Assembly: GCA_024689525.1 (NCBI GenBank)
Contig: JAILDI010000031.1
Coordinates: 1 to 33,631 of the forward strand
Length of the DNA stretch: 33,631 nucleotides
Source of the DNA: Bacteroidales bacterium
Lineage (GTDB): Bacteria > Bacteroidota > Bacteroidia > Bacteroidales > UBA932
Direction of reading: 5' to 3'
Both the position numbers and the translations under genes were made by a program. The notes under the pieces are model-generated. The model ran no database searches. It was not told the DNA's origin and saw only the letters and a list, made by a program, of their open reading frames with translations. Every line of letters begins with the position of its first letter. Position 1 is the stretch's first letter. Shown here piece by piece: positions 7,042-16,000 of the stretch.

Positions 7042-8183
7042 TTATTCTCGAAATAAAAGGTTTTGAGCCAGTACTCGAACAGGGGGTCCAGGATGAGGGG
7101 AGTGTCGCTGTCCACAAAGGTGATGACCTCCTTCTTCATCAGGGCCTCCTTGACCCGGTTGACATTGGCCGATGAATTGAGTGAATACTTGCGTATGACT
7201 TCCGCAGTGCTGAAGTGCGTGATTCCGTCCTTTATGGCCCGCAGCAGATTCACCTGATGCGTGGTTAGGCTGTTCATAATGGCGGTGAAGCGGGGCTCGT
7301 GCAGGGCGATGAGGCAACTCAGGGCATCCACCATCGCGGGTTCCATAATGTAGCCCTTGGACATGGCGTCGCAGAACGAAGCGAACTGGTTGAAATACCA
7401 CAGGTTGCAGCGCAGCAGGCGGCACGCGCCCTGGAGCTGGTCCTTGTTGGTAACCACCTTACCGCTGGACAGGAAGCCCTTGTTGATGTGGTCCGTGATG
7501 TCGCGGTCGTCCACTTCCGACAGTTTCACGCGGGTTACCACGCGGTGGAAAAGTCTGCTGCCCACGAAGATGGACTGCATGGCATTCACCATCGACCCGG
7601 TGAAAATGAACGAGCAGTCGCGCCCGTGAGGGGAGCGCAGGACTTCGTCCAGGGGCCGGAGGATCCGGTCCGGGTCCTCCGTGAAGCTCACATTCTGGAA
7701 CTCGTTGAGGATGAGGAACAGTTTCTGGTTCCTGCTCTCCGAAATCTTAAAGGGGAGTACCAGCAGGGCGCGGATGTCGTTGTCGTCGGGCGTCCAGTTC
7801 AGGGAGAGGACCTCGTCCCTGGAGGAATACTGCTTCTCGTCGAAGACCAGATGCGTTCCGCGGAGGAATCTGTCCACAACCTCCGAATACTCCATCGGTG
7901 TTGCGGCGATGCTGCGGATGAGCGCCGAGCCAACCTTGACGAGGAACTCCTCCAGCGTGCGCACGTTCATCAGCGACACTTCAACCGTGATTGACGGTTT
8001 TGCGCCGATGCTCATATTGAACAGCGCATATCTAATGAGGGACGATATCCCCGTCTTGGGCGGCTCCCAAATGGCAACGTGTTCACCCTGGCTCAGCAGG
8101 TTCTGGAGTATTATGCTGTCCTGTCGCCGGCCGATGAAGTTCTTGCCGGTGACAGGCGCGTTATAGATGAACGGTGAATCCAT
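7038..8183 (-). CDS. AAA-superfamily-like P-loop protein with degenerate Walker motifs
   Basis: This 381-residue protein has the layout of ORC/STAND-like ATPases: an N-terminal FIGRRQDSIILQNLLSQGEHV block, a P-loop region, a Walker B region, a sensor-1-like strand (CSFIFTGSM) and a C-terminal winged-helix half (LTTHQVNLLRAI, FSTAEVIRKYSLNSSANVNRVKEALMKKEVI, LDPLFEYWLKTF). The key residues are altered: Walker A reads EPPKTGISS, with Ile46 where Lys is expected (codon ATA, one base from AAA), and Walker B reads LFLILNEFQ, with Asn160 in place of Asp. It may therefore bind nucleotide poorly or be a pseudo-ATPase. It is placed 2 nt after the EF-hand membrane protein gene and overlaps the Sir2 gene by 4 nt. 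Exact function unknown. Confidence 0.75.
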   Translation of the reverse strand: MDSPFIYNAPVTGKNFIGRRQDSIILQNLLSQGEHVAIWEPPKTGISSLIRYALFNMSIGAKPSITVEVSLMNVRTLEEFLVKVGSALIRSIAATPMEYSEVVDRFLRGTHLVFDEKQYSSRDEVLSLNWTPDDNDIRALLVLPFKISESRNQKLFLILNEFQNVSFTEDPDRILRPLDEVLRSPHGRDCSFIFTGSMVNAMQSIFVGSRLFHRVVTRVKLSEVDDRDITDHINKGFLSSGKVVTNKDQLQGACRLLRCNLWYFNQFASFCDAMSKGYIMEPAMVDALSCLIALHEPRFTAIMNSLTTHQVNLLRAIKDGITHFSTAEVIRKYSLNSSANVNRVKEALMKKEVITFVDSDTPLILDPLFEYWLKTFYFENK

Positions 8184-8185
8184 TA

Positions 8186-10321
8186 TTAATTAAGGAAAGG
8201 GATGGTGATTACCCCGCGGGCATTGAGGATAAGGAGCGTGACGGCTGCTGCCACAAGCAGGCCCAGGATGATGAAGAACCAGGTCCAGAATCTTCTGCGG
8301 CGCACCTTGGGATCCACCTTGGAAAGCTTGGGATACTTCACGAGCTTGGTGAGGGTGCGGCCGAACTTGATGCTCACTAGCGAAGATGCGTTGATGGCCC
8401 ATCCGTTGGCGTTGAGCACGGGGCCGAGGTCGCGGCGGCGGAGTTTGCGCCAGGCGATGAACACCGACGGCAGGGAAATCACCAGGAGGATGGCCACAAT
8501 GACCAGGAGCAGCTGCCAGATCTTGAGCGACGCCGCGCCCTTGACGATGGCCACCAGGGCGTCCAGCAGGAAGCCCAATGCCATGCCGATGGCGGCGAAA
8601 ATGCCGGCGAACTTGGCAATGTCGAAGGCCGATGCCTTGGCTGCGCCGTCGGCTGCAGGGGCCGATGTGGCATTATCCGCGGCCGCAGTGAAACCGGCCA
8701 GGGATTTGTCGTTCTTTTCGGCAGCGGCTTTGTCGGTCTTGTCCGAAATCCACCTTCCTACCTTGCGGTAAGGGGCCCAGAAGGCCTGGCGGAGGGAGAT
8801 AGGATTATCGACAATGGAAGTTACGGTTGCGGTGTAGTCGTTGCCCTCACGGTCGTAGAACACGGCGTTCTTGCCGGGGCGCAGGCCGTCCACGTCGCCG
8901 TCCGTGAGAACTGCGGCTATGTTCATAGCCTTGCCCAGTTTGTCCGACTTGCAGGCGCAGTACAGGATGTACATGCCGCTGAGGGAGGAAATCTCCGGGC
9001 TGGGACCGGCCACCGTGATGCAGAGGTCGGTAGAACGCTGGTCGATGTACAGGCGTCCGGCCTGGAAGATGGCTTTCTTCTTGGGATCGTAGAAATCGGC
9101 CAGGACTACATAGTTATTAAGGAAGGGATGGAAGTTCTTCACCAGACGCAGGACCTTGTCCACCTCTTCGATGGAGAGGGCTTCGGCCTCCAGTTTCTTG
9201 TCCTCTTCCACGAGGGCCAGAAGCTCGGCCTTCTTATCGGCCTTGAGAATTTCCTTGACTGCGTCGATGCCCAGAGGCTCCACCTCGGTACCCTTCTTTT
9301 CCGCCATCCAGGCAGTGTAGGGGGCGAATTTCGCCAGCACCTCGTTCCATTCTTCCTCGGTGAGGCTGTCCTTTTTGGCGGGCAGCACCAGGGCAGCCAT
9401 TTTCTCCACGGCGGCCTTCCAGGCGGGGTTGATTCCCTCCTTGAGGGGGAGTTTGCCCTCTGCCGACGGCGCGGCGATGGGCTCGAGGGCGATCTTGTCC
9501 GCGGCAAGGGCCAGGTTGCCCTCTATGGCGGCGATATTCTCTGCCGATACGCCCACTCCGGCTGCCGCCTCCGGGTCGAAAGCGATCAGTTTGCAGCGCA
9601 TGAAGTAATCGGCCACCTTGTCCTTGAGGGCCTCCACGGCGGCGAGTGCATCGGCGGTGGCATCCCCGAACGGGAATACGCCGGCTTCCGTCCAGGCCAC
9701 GAAATCCGCCGCGGCGGTGTAGAAGGCTTCTATCTTGTCGGCATCCACGCCGTCTTCTCCGCTGCGGTCCTTCACGGTGCCCATTGCCTTGCCGATTTCG
9801 GTGATGAGGGCGGCCAGGCCTTCATCGGCGGCGGAAACGGGAGTGATGATGCCGTCCCCGTTGAAGCTGGTTCCGGCGAAGATCTTAGCATTGTCGGATG
9901 TGTCTTCAAGGCCGATGCTGTCCTTCTCCAGGCCCAGGTTGCCCAGGATCTGGCGGGCCGATGATTCCAGGCGCGCGCCGTCGGCATCGTCCTTATTGAA
10001 GGCGCTGAGAGGGATGCTGTCGACGTCCTTCACCAGGATCTCTGCGTCCGAGAGGATGCGTGTGAGCCACTGGGCGGTGCGGATGACTTCATCGACACGG
10101 ATTTTGCCGTCGGCATCACCATCCATGTACTTGAGGGCTTTGGGGTCGAATTCCAGGCCGGTGACGGGGCAGGAGAGTACCGTCCACATCTTGCGGTCCA
10201 GTTCACCCAGGTGGCGGATGTCCTCTCCGCTCTTGATCTTTACCCTTACGGTTCCGCCCACGGAGGCGAAGCTCCATTTGTAGGAGTTGTCTTTCTTTTT
10301 CCTTCTCATATTGGTTAACAT
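8186..10321 (-). CDS. Large EF-hand-containing membrane protein of unknown function
   Basis: About 711 residues. Near residue 68-80 there is a perfect EF-hand loop, DGDADGKIRVDE, and weaker Asp/Gly-rich loops follow (FNGDGIITP, SGEDGVDADKIEAF), so calcium binding is likely. A long Ala/Glu/Lys-rich helical middle follows, then a small beta-rich section (KKAIFQAGRLYID, MYILYCACKS, NAVFYDREGNDYTATV). The C-terminal 150 residues hold three hydrophobic helices (AKFAGIFAAIGMALGFLLDA, LKIWQLLLVIVAILLVISL, FWTWFFIILGLLVAAAVTL) with basic linkers. No signal peptide is seen, so the large N-terminal part is probably cytoplasmic. Starts at 10321 and 10309 (ATG) and 10348 (TTG) are possible; 10321 follows an A/T-rich leader. 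It is the first gene of a four-gene run. Confidence 0.75.
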   Translation of the reverse strand: MLTNMRRKKKDNSYKWSFASVGGTVRVKIKSGEDIRHLGELDRKMWTVLSCPVTGLEFDPKALKYMDGDADGKIRVDEVIRTAQWLTRILSDAEILVKDVDSIPLSAFNKDDADGARLESSARQILGNLGLEKDSIGLEDTSDNAKIFAGTSFNGDGIITPVSAADEGLAALITEIGKAMGTVKDRSGEDGVDADKIEAFYTAAADFVAWTEAGVFPFGDATADALAAVEALKDKVADYFMRCKLIAFDPEAAAGVGVSAENIAAIEGNLALAADKIALEPIAAPSAEGKLPLKEGINPAWKAAVEKMAALVLPAKKDSLTEEEWNEVLAKFAPYTAWMAEKKGTEVEPLGIDAVKEILKADKKAELLALVEEDKKLEAEALSIEEVDKVLRLVKNFHPFLNNYVVLADFYDPKKKAIFQAGRLYIDQRSTDLCITVAGPSPEISSLSGMYILYCACKSDKLGKAMNIAAVLTDGDVDGLRPGKNAVFYDREGNDYTATVTSIVDNPISLRQAFWAPYRKVGRWISDKTDKAAAEKNDKSLAGFTAAADNATSAPAADGAAKASAFDIAKFAGIFAAIGMALGFLLDALVAIVKGAASLKIWQLLLVIVAILLVISLPSVFIAWRKLRRRDLGPVLNANGWAINASSLVSIKFGRTLTKLVKYPKLSKVDPKVRRRRFWTWFFIILGLLVAAAVTLLILNARGVITIPFLN

Positions 10322-10394
10322 TTTAGTTATATTTCCAAATTGCAACAAATTTCGAAAAAAAATGCGTGAAGTCCAACGCTTTATGCAAAAAAGT

Positions 10395-10425
10395 TTTGCA
10401 CTGAAACGAAAAAATCGTATCTTTG
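10395..10425 (+). promoter_or_regulatory. Promoter of rplU-rpmA
   Basis: A -33 element TTTG (10395-10398), 19-nt spacer and -7 element TATCTTTG (10418-10425) match the Bacteroidota housekeeping promoter consensus exactly. The start site is expected near 10431, leaving a leader of about 85 nt before rplU. Confidence 0.75.
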
Positions 10426-10462
10426 CCGTCCAATTTTATGGCCGATGAGCTCCAGAAGTGGT

Positions 10463-10489
10463 AGCCGGGTTCGGTACCCGCTTACGGCT
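10463..10489 (+). promoter_or_regulatory. Hairpin in the rplU 5' leader, possible ribosomal-protein leader
   Basis: AGCCGGGT (10463-10470), loop TCGGT, ACCC (10476-10479), then GGCT (10486-10489) forms a two-part stem with a 6-nt bulge on the 3' side. It lies in the roughly 85-nt leader between the promoter and the rplU ATG. This position is usual for autoregulatory r-protein leaders, but the fold does not match a family I can name. Confidence 0.4.
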
Positions 10490-10517
10490 GAAACTTATAA
10501 AAAGTTTTGTATCAACA

Positions 10518-10829
10518 ATGTACGCAATCGTAGACATTGCAAGCCAGCAGTTTAAAGTGGAAGCTGGTATGGACATCTTCGTTAACCGCCTCACCGCGAA
10601 GAACGGAGAAGCTGTCGAGTTCCCCAAGGTCCTTCTCATCGACAACGAAGGCGCAGTGAAGGTTGGAACTCCGTATGTAGAGGGAGCAATTGTCAAGGCC
10701 ACCGTCGTGGACGACGATGCCAAGGCAAAGAAAGTTCTCGTATTCAAGAAAATCCGTCGTAAAGGATTCCAGACGCTGAACGGCCACCGCCAGAAGCTCA
10801 CCAAGATTCACATCGACGCTATCGCTTAA
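10518..10829 (+). CDS. rplU: 50S ribosomal protein bL21
   Basis: A 103-residue large-subunit ribosomal protein. It begins MYAIVDIASQQFKVEAGMDI, the standard bL21 N-terminus (M.AIV...GKQ.KV), and ends with the basic RRKGFQTLNGHRQKLTKI motif that contacts 23S rRNA domain I. The length equals the family norm. The ATG at 10518 is chosen over an upstream in-frame codon at 10458, because the extra 20 residues have no family counterpart and the leader hairpin lies there. rpmA follows after 20 nt, the conserved rplU-rpmA order. Confidence 0.97.
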   Translation: MYAIVDIASQQFKVEAGMDIFVNRLTAKNGEAVEFPKVLLIDNEGAVKVGTPYVEGAIVKATVVDDDAKAKKVLVFKKIRRKGFQTLNGHRQKLTKIHIDAIA

Positions 10830-10849
10830 CGTTTAAAGGAGATTAGATT

Positions 10850-11110
10850 ATGGCACACAAGAAAGGTCAATCCAGTTCCAAGAACGGTCGTGAATCGCAT
10901 TCCAAACGTCTTGGCATCAAGAAGTTCGGTTCAGAGGTAGTGAAAGCCGGCAACATCATCGTTCGTCAGCGCGGCACCGTGCACAACCCCGGTCTCAACG
11001 TGGGTATGGGCAAGGATCACACCCTTTATGCTCTGATCGACGGCACCGTGAAATTTACCCGCAAGCGTGAGGACAAGTCCTACGTTTCAGTACTTCCCCT
11101 CGAGAACTAG
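10850..11110 (+). CDS. rpmA: 50S ribosomal protein bL27
   Basis: An 86-residue protein whose N-terminus reaches the peptidyl-transferase centre. It starts directly with [16 protein letters not shown], so it has no Firmicutes-type cleavable N-terminal extension. The [26 protein letters not shown] core and [18 protein letters not shown] are diagnostic. The start follows AAAGGAGATTAG, one of the few purine-rich upstream sequences in the window. Co-transcribed with rplU. Confidence 0.97.
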   Translation: MAHKKGQSSSKNGRESHSKRLGIKKFGSEVVKAGNIIVRQRGTVHNPGLNVGMGKDHTLYALIDGTVKFTRKREDKSYVSVLPLEN

Positions 11111-11134
11111 GGAGAAGTTTTTCACAGATTCTAT

Positions 11135-11174
11135 AAAGAGGACCTGTGCTTCCCCGGGAGCGCACGTCCTCTTT
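11135..11174 (+). terminator. Hairpin between rpmA and serS, weak terminator or attenuator
   Basis: AAAGAGGAC (11135-11143) pairs perfectly with GTCCTCTTT (11166-11174), with an inner GTGC/GCAC stem separated by a CT bulge. Only three T residues end the stem, so termination may be partial. It stands 25 nt after rpmA and 18 nt before serS. It could separate ribosomal-protein from synthetase expression or stabilise the rpmA 3' end. Confidence 0.5.
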
Positions 11175-11192
11175 CGACATTAAATAAGACGT

Positions 11193-12464
11193 ATGCTTAC
11201 ACTTAAACAACTCCGCGACGACCCTGAACTGGTTGTGCGGAAACTCGCCAAAAAGAATTTCGACGCGCGCGCGCTCGTTGAAAAAGTGATTGCGCTGGAC
11301 GACAAACGCAAAGCCTGTCAGCAGGAGTCGGACAATCTCCTGGGCCGGCAGAAGAAGGCCGCCGAGAAGATCGGCGCCCTCCTCAAGCAGGGTCTCAAGG
11401 CGGAGGCGGAAGCCGCAAAGGCGGAAGTCGCATCGCTCAAGGCGCGTTCGGGTGAACTCCTTGCCCTTGCGGCGGAGAACCAGAAGGAACTGGACGACGC
11501 CATCGTCCTCCTTCCCAACCTTCCCTGCGACCTTGTTCCGGAAGGAAAGGGCGCGGAAGACAATCTGGTGGTGAAGATGGGCGGTCCGGAACCCAATCTT
11601 CCGGAGAATGCCCTCCCGCACTGGGAACTGGCGAAGAAATACGACATCATCGACTTCGACCTGGGCGTGAAGATCACCGGCGCAGGCTTCCCCGTTTACA
11701 AGGGTAAGGGCGCAAGGCTTCAGAGGGCCCTCATCAACTATTTCCTGGACAGAAATACGGCAGCCGGCTATCTGGAGGTGGAACCTCCCGTGATGGTTAA
11801 CGCGGCTTCAGGCTTCGGCACTGGCCAGCTTCCCGACAAGGAAGCCCAGATGTACTATGCCGGCCTGGACGATTTCTATATGGTTCCCACCGCGGAGGTC
11901 CCTGTGACCAATATCTTCCGCGATGTTATTCTGGACAAGGATCAGTTCCCCTGCAAGCTCACCGCCTATACTCCCTGCTTCCGCCGCGAAGCCGGTTCTT
12001 ACGGCAAGGATGTGAGGGGCCTGAACCGCCTGCACCAGTTCGACAAAGTGGAAATCGTGCGCATTGAGAAGCCGGAAAACAGCTATGCGGCTCTGGACGA
12101 GATGGTGGCACACGTGGAAGGCCTGGTGAAGGAACTAGGCCTCAAGTACCGTATCCTTCGCCTCTGCGGTGGGGATATGAGCTTCACATCGGCCATCACC
12201 TACGACTTCGAGCTCTATAGCGCAGCGCAGGGCAGGTGGTTGGAAATCAGCTCGGTGTCCAACTTCGAAAGCTATCAGGCCAACCGCCTGAAGTGCCGCT
12301 ACCGCGACGAAAACGGCAAGATGCAGCTGGTTCACACGCTGAACGGCAGTTCCCTCGCCCTTCCGCGCGTGGTTGCCGCTCTTCTTGAGGATAACCAGAA
12401 AGACGGATACATCGAGATCCCCGAGGCACTCCGTCCGTACACAGGTTTCGAACGCATTGATTGA
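11193..12464 (+). CDS. serS: Seryl-tRNA synthetase
   Basis: A 423-residue class II synthetase that charges tRNA-Ser (and tRNA-Sec where present). The first 110 residues form the long antiparallel coiled-coil arm (MLTLKQLRDDPELVVRKLAK, Ala/Lys/Glu-rich heptads), which binds the variable arm of tRNA-Ser. The catalytic domain carries motif 2 (CFRREAGSYGKDVRGLNRLH) and motif 3 (NGSSLALPRVVAALLEDNQ) with TAEVP and SSVSNFESYQANR blocks. The length is normal. Its last codons overlap the proposed TTG start of ruvC by 8 nt, implying translational coupling. Confidence 0.97.
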   Translation: MLTLKQLRDDPELVVRKLAKKNFDARALVEKVIALDDKRKACQQESDNLLGRQKKAAEKIGALLKQGLKAEAEAAKAEVASLKARSGELLALAAENQKELDDAIVLLPNLPCDLVPEGKGAEDNLVVKMGGPEPNLPENALPHWELAKKYDIIDFDLGVKITGAGFPVYKGKGARLQRALINYFLDRNTAAGYLEVEPPVMVNAASGFGTGQLPDKEAQMYYAGLDDFYMVPTAEVPVTNIFRDVILDKDQFPCKLTAYTPCFRREAGSYGKDVRGLNRLHQFDKVEIVRIEKPENSYAALDEMVAHVEGLVKELGLKYRILRLCGGDMSFTSAITYDFELYSAAQGRWLEISSVSNFESYQANRLKCRYRDENGKMQLVHTLNGSSLALPRVVAALLEDNQKDGYIEIPEALRPYTGFERID

Positions 12465-13014
12465 CAATAAGATCATACTCGGAATCGACCCCGGAACCCA
12501 ATTGCTGGGTTTCGGGGTTATCCGTGCCTTGGGCAGTAAGGCGGAATATGTGGATATGGGCATCCTGGACCTTCGCAAGGAAAAGGACCCGTATGCAAAA
12601 CTCTCTGCAATCTATGAGTGCATAAGCGAGGTTTGCAAGAGCTATCATCCGGATTATCTGGCCATCGAGTCTCCATTTTACGGCAAGAATGCGCAGGTGG
12701 TGCTGAAACTGGGCCGTGCCCAGGGTGCCGCGATGATTGCCGCATTGGAGCATGGAGTAGCCTCCGTAACGGAATACGCGCCCAGAAAGGCCAAGGAGGC
12801 CATTGTGGGCAACGGAGCCGCTTCCAAGGAGCAAGTTCAGCTTATGCTGGAGAAGACACTGGGCGTGAAACTGCAGCCGGAACATCTGGATGCGACGGAT
12901 GCGCTGGCCATCGCCCTTTGCCATTATTTCGAACTCCGCAAACCCGTTTCCGCAGCCCCCGGGCGCGGCGGCTGGGCGGCGTTTTTAAAAGATCACCCGG
13001 AACGTATAAAATAA
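12457..13014 (+). CDS. ruvC: Crossover junction endodeoxyribonuclease RuvC
   Basis: This enzyme resolves Holliday junctions with RuvAB. Asp11 in LGIDPGT, Glu in AIESPFYGKNAQ and the Asp pair in HLDATDALAIALCH supply the acidic catalytic residues. Choosing the TTG at 12457, inside the end of serS, gives 185 residues, the usual length, with the first catalytic Asp close to the N-terminus as in the family. The longer open frame back to 12373 would add 28 residues that read through serS and have no family counterpart. No ATG lies between 12457 and the first motif. A Gly/Arg-rich linker (PGRGGWAAFLKDH) ends the protein. Confidence 0.88.
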   Translation: MIDNKIILGIDPGTQLLGFGVIRALGSKAEYVDMGILDLRKEKDPYAKLSAIYECISEVCKSYHPDYLAIESPFYGKNAQVVLKLGRAQGAAMIAALEHGVASVTEYAPRKAKEAIVGNGAASKEQVQLMLEKTLGVKLQPEHLDATDALAIALCHYFELRKPVSAAPGRGGWAAFLKDHPERIK

Positions 13015-13075
13015 TTGCCGCATGGATTAAACTTTCCCGCGCGCGATGCGTCAAAGGATAGTTAATGTAGTGTAT

Positions 13076-16000
13076 ATGAAGACACGGTTAGTAAAATTCA
13101 TCACCTTGCTTGCAGCAGTGCTCGTTTCAATGGCCCTGTCCCTGCAGGCTTCAGCCCAGACTCATCACAATGTGAAAGTGCATCTTATCGATGCCAGTGA
13201 CGGCGAGCCCCTCAGTTTCGCAACCGTATCGGTGACCTCCACCCGCGGAGGCTCGCCCAAGTATGTGTTGTCGGACACTGACGGTCACGCAGTTATCGAG
13301 AAGGTCAAGAGCGGAACCTACACCCTCAAGGCGGAGCTCCTCGGCTATGTGACTTATTCCAAGGAAATCACCGTCGGCACCAAGGAACTGGACCTTGGAG
13401 ACATCAAGATGGAGGTGGATGCACAGTACATCACTGCTGCCGAGGTTACGGCAACCGGCAATCCCGTCGTCATCAAGAAGGATACGGTGGAGTACAACGC
13501 CGCATCGTTCCGTCCCACAGACAATGATATGCTGGTGGACCTTCTCAAGAAGCTCCCCGGCATCGAAGTGTCAGAGGATGGCACAATCACCTCCAACGGT
13601 GAAACCATCAACAAGATTACCATCGGCGGAAAGACCTTCTTCCTGGACGATCCCCAGCTTGCCTCGCAGAATATCCCGGCCAAGCTCATCGAGAAGGTGA
13701 AGGTGGTGAAGAAGAAGAGCGAGCAGGCGGAATTCACCGGTATCGACGACGGTGAAGATGAAACCGTCATCGACCTCAGCGTTAAGAAGGGAATGATGAA
13801 CGGCGTCTTCGGAAACGCTATGGCCGGAGGCGGTCACGACATCCCGTCGGCCCCTCTTACCTTCAATGACGGCGACTGGCGCTGGCAGACGGCGTTTATG
13901 GGAGGCCGATTCTCGGAGGACAGCCAGATAAGCATAATCCTGAACGGCAACAATACCAACAACCGCGGTTTCAACGATATGTCCGGTTCCATGATGAACT
14001 CCATGATGGGAGGCGGCGGCGGAATGGGCCGTGGCCAGGGCGGTTTCGGCCGTGGAGGCAACGGTATCACCACATCCTGGATGGGCGGCGTTAACGGCAC
14101 ATGGGACCTTTTCGACAAGAAAATGGAGCTCGGCGGCAACTACCTGTACAACGGCACCATCAACGAGGTTGAGGAGCAAACTTACAAAGAAACATATCTG
14201 GACGACTATACGCTGATTTCCAACAATGACGGAAGCAGCCGCAGGTTCACCGACGGCCACCGTTTCGGCATCCGTATGGAGCACAAGTTCTCGGAGAACA
14301 CCTCCATCCTGTTCCAGCCCCAGTTCAACTTCGGCCGCGGAAATTTCGACCAGCTGTCGGTTTTCGACACGCACAAGGCCGATGCCCTGGGTACGAACAA
14401 GACGAACGACGGTTTTACCCACAACACCGGTGAGAACCGCAACTGGCAGACGAGGGGCTTCCTCCTGTTCCGCCAAAGGCTGGGAATCCCCGGACGTACC
14501 TTATCGGCAAATGTCGACTGGTCCCTGTCCAACAACTTCCTTGACGGTTACAACCAGTCCATCACCAACACTGCATTCAATGCCGACGGCGACGCAATTG
14601 CAACTGATTTCGTGAACCAGAGGATCGATCAGGAGAGCCTGTCCCGCGCCGTTGGAACCCGCCTCGTGTACACGGAGCCACTGGGCAACTACTTCTATCT
14701 GGAAGGCAGCTACAACATCAGGTGGAACCGCTCTGAGAGCATCAAGGATGTGTATAACAGCAGCGCCGGCTACGATTTCACGGTGAACCCCGTGTTTATG
14801 CAGTACCTGAATCAGGGTGAGTCCAAGGACGACACTTATTCCAACAGCATCATCAACAGCTCGCTCAATCAGAATATCGGCCTTGCATTTATGTACCAGA
14901 GGGAGAAGCTCCGCGCCCAGCTGGGTATGTCGGCAGTTCCCACCGATACATATAACAATACCAACGGCAAGACATACGAGAGCCATGTGTGGAACTTCGC
15001 TCCCCGTGCCATGTTCTTCTACGACTTCAATGACAACAGCAACATGAGGCTGTTCTACTGGGGACGCAGCAGCCAGCCGTCCACCTCCCAGCTAATGCCC
15101 GTGATGGACAATTCCAATCCTCTGTCGATGTCGCTCGGTAACCCTTACCTGAGGCCGTACTTCAACCACGGGATGCGTTCCAACTTCGAGTATTCTCTCA
15201 AGCAGAAGTTCTTTACCGCCCGCCTGAATATGGACGGCAACTACACTCAGTCGCCCATTACGAATGCGGTGTGGTACGACATGAACGGCCGCAGCTATTC
15301 CTTCCCCGTGAACGGAGATGATACCTTCAACGGTAATGTACGGCTGATGATAAATGCTCCTATTGCGAAGAGCAAGTTCTCGGTATCCAATACCATTCGT
15401 GTCTCCTATTCCAAGAACGGCAGCTACATCGGCCGTTCATCCCTTGACATGAGCGGTTACTTCGATGCTAATTCGGAGTTCGACTACGAGAAGTTCCACA
15501 GTGACTATTTCGACGGAAATCATTTCTCATCCGCTTGGGATAATGACTTTCAGGCCAATACCACCCGTTCGCTGGGCGTTTTCGATAGGGCTCGCGTGAC
15601 ATATCGCAGTGACAATCTGGAGGTTATTCTCGGTGGCCGCACTCGTTTCTCCAAGCCCTGGTACACGGTGCAGGCGCAGGTGGATCCCACTTGGGCCAAT
15701 CAGGTGAATGCATCTATCAACTGGACGGTGAACTATCAGCTGGGCCTTGAGATCGGCACGGATGCCGACTATAACTGGTATCGCGGCTACACAACGCCCC
15801 AGCCTTCGGAACTGGTGTGGAACGCCACTATGTCGATGCCCGTATTCAAGCGTATGGGTACCATCGCCATCAAGGCGTATGACATCCTGGACCAGGCCAA
15901 GAACCTTACCGTTACAGATACGGAAAACTACCACCAGGAAGTGCGTAACAACACCCTTGGCAGGTACGTGATAGTGTCGTTCACAATGAGGTTCGGCAAC

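Noticed and set aside
6337..8183. Known Sir2-based phage defence system (Thoeris, SIR2-HerA, DSR)
   Set aside because: The Sir2 protein is a compact CobB-like deacylase without SLOG, STAND or HerA domains, and the neighbour is not a HerA helicase or TIR protein.
9128..9964. 278-codon plus-strand frame opposite the EF-hand gene
   Set aside because: Shadow frame rich in Gly/His/Leu; the minus-strand protein has an EF-hand and membrane helices and a normal start.
13571..14476. 301-codon minus-strand frame opposite the outer-membrane protein gene
   Set aside because: Antisense of a well-supported beta-barrel gene; Val/Ala/Glu-rich, without any motif.
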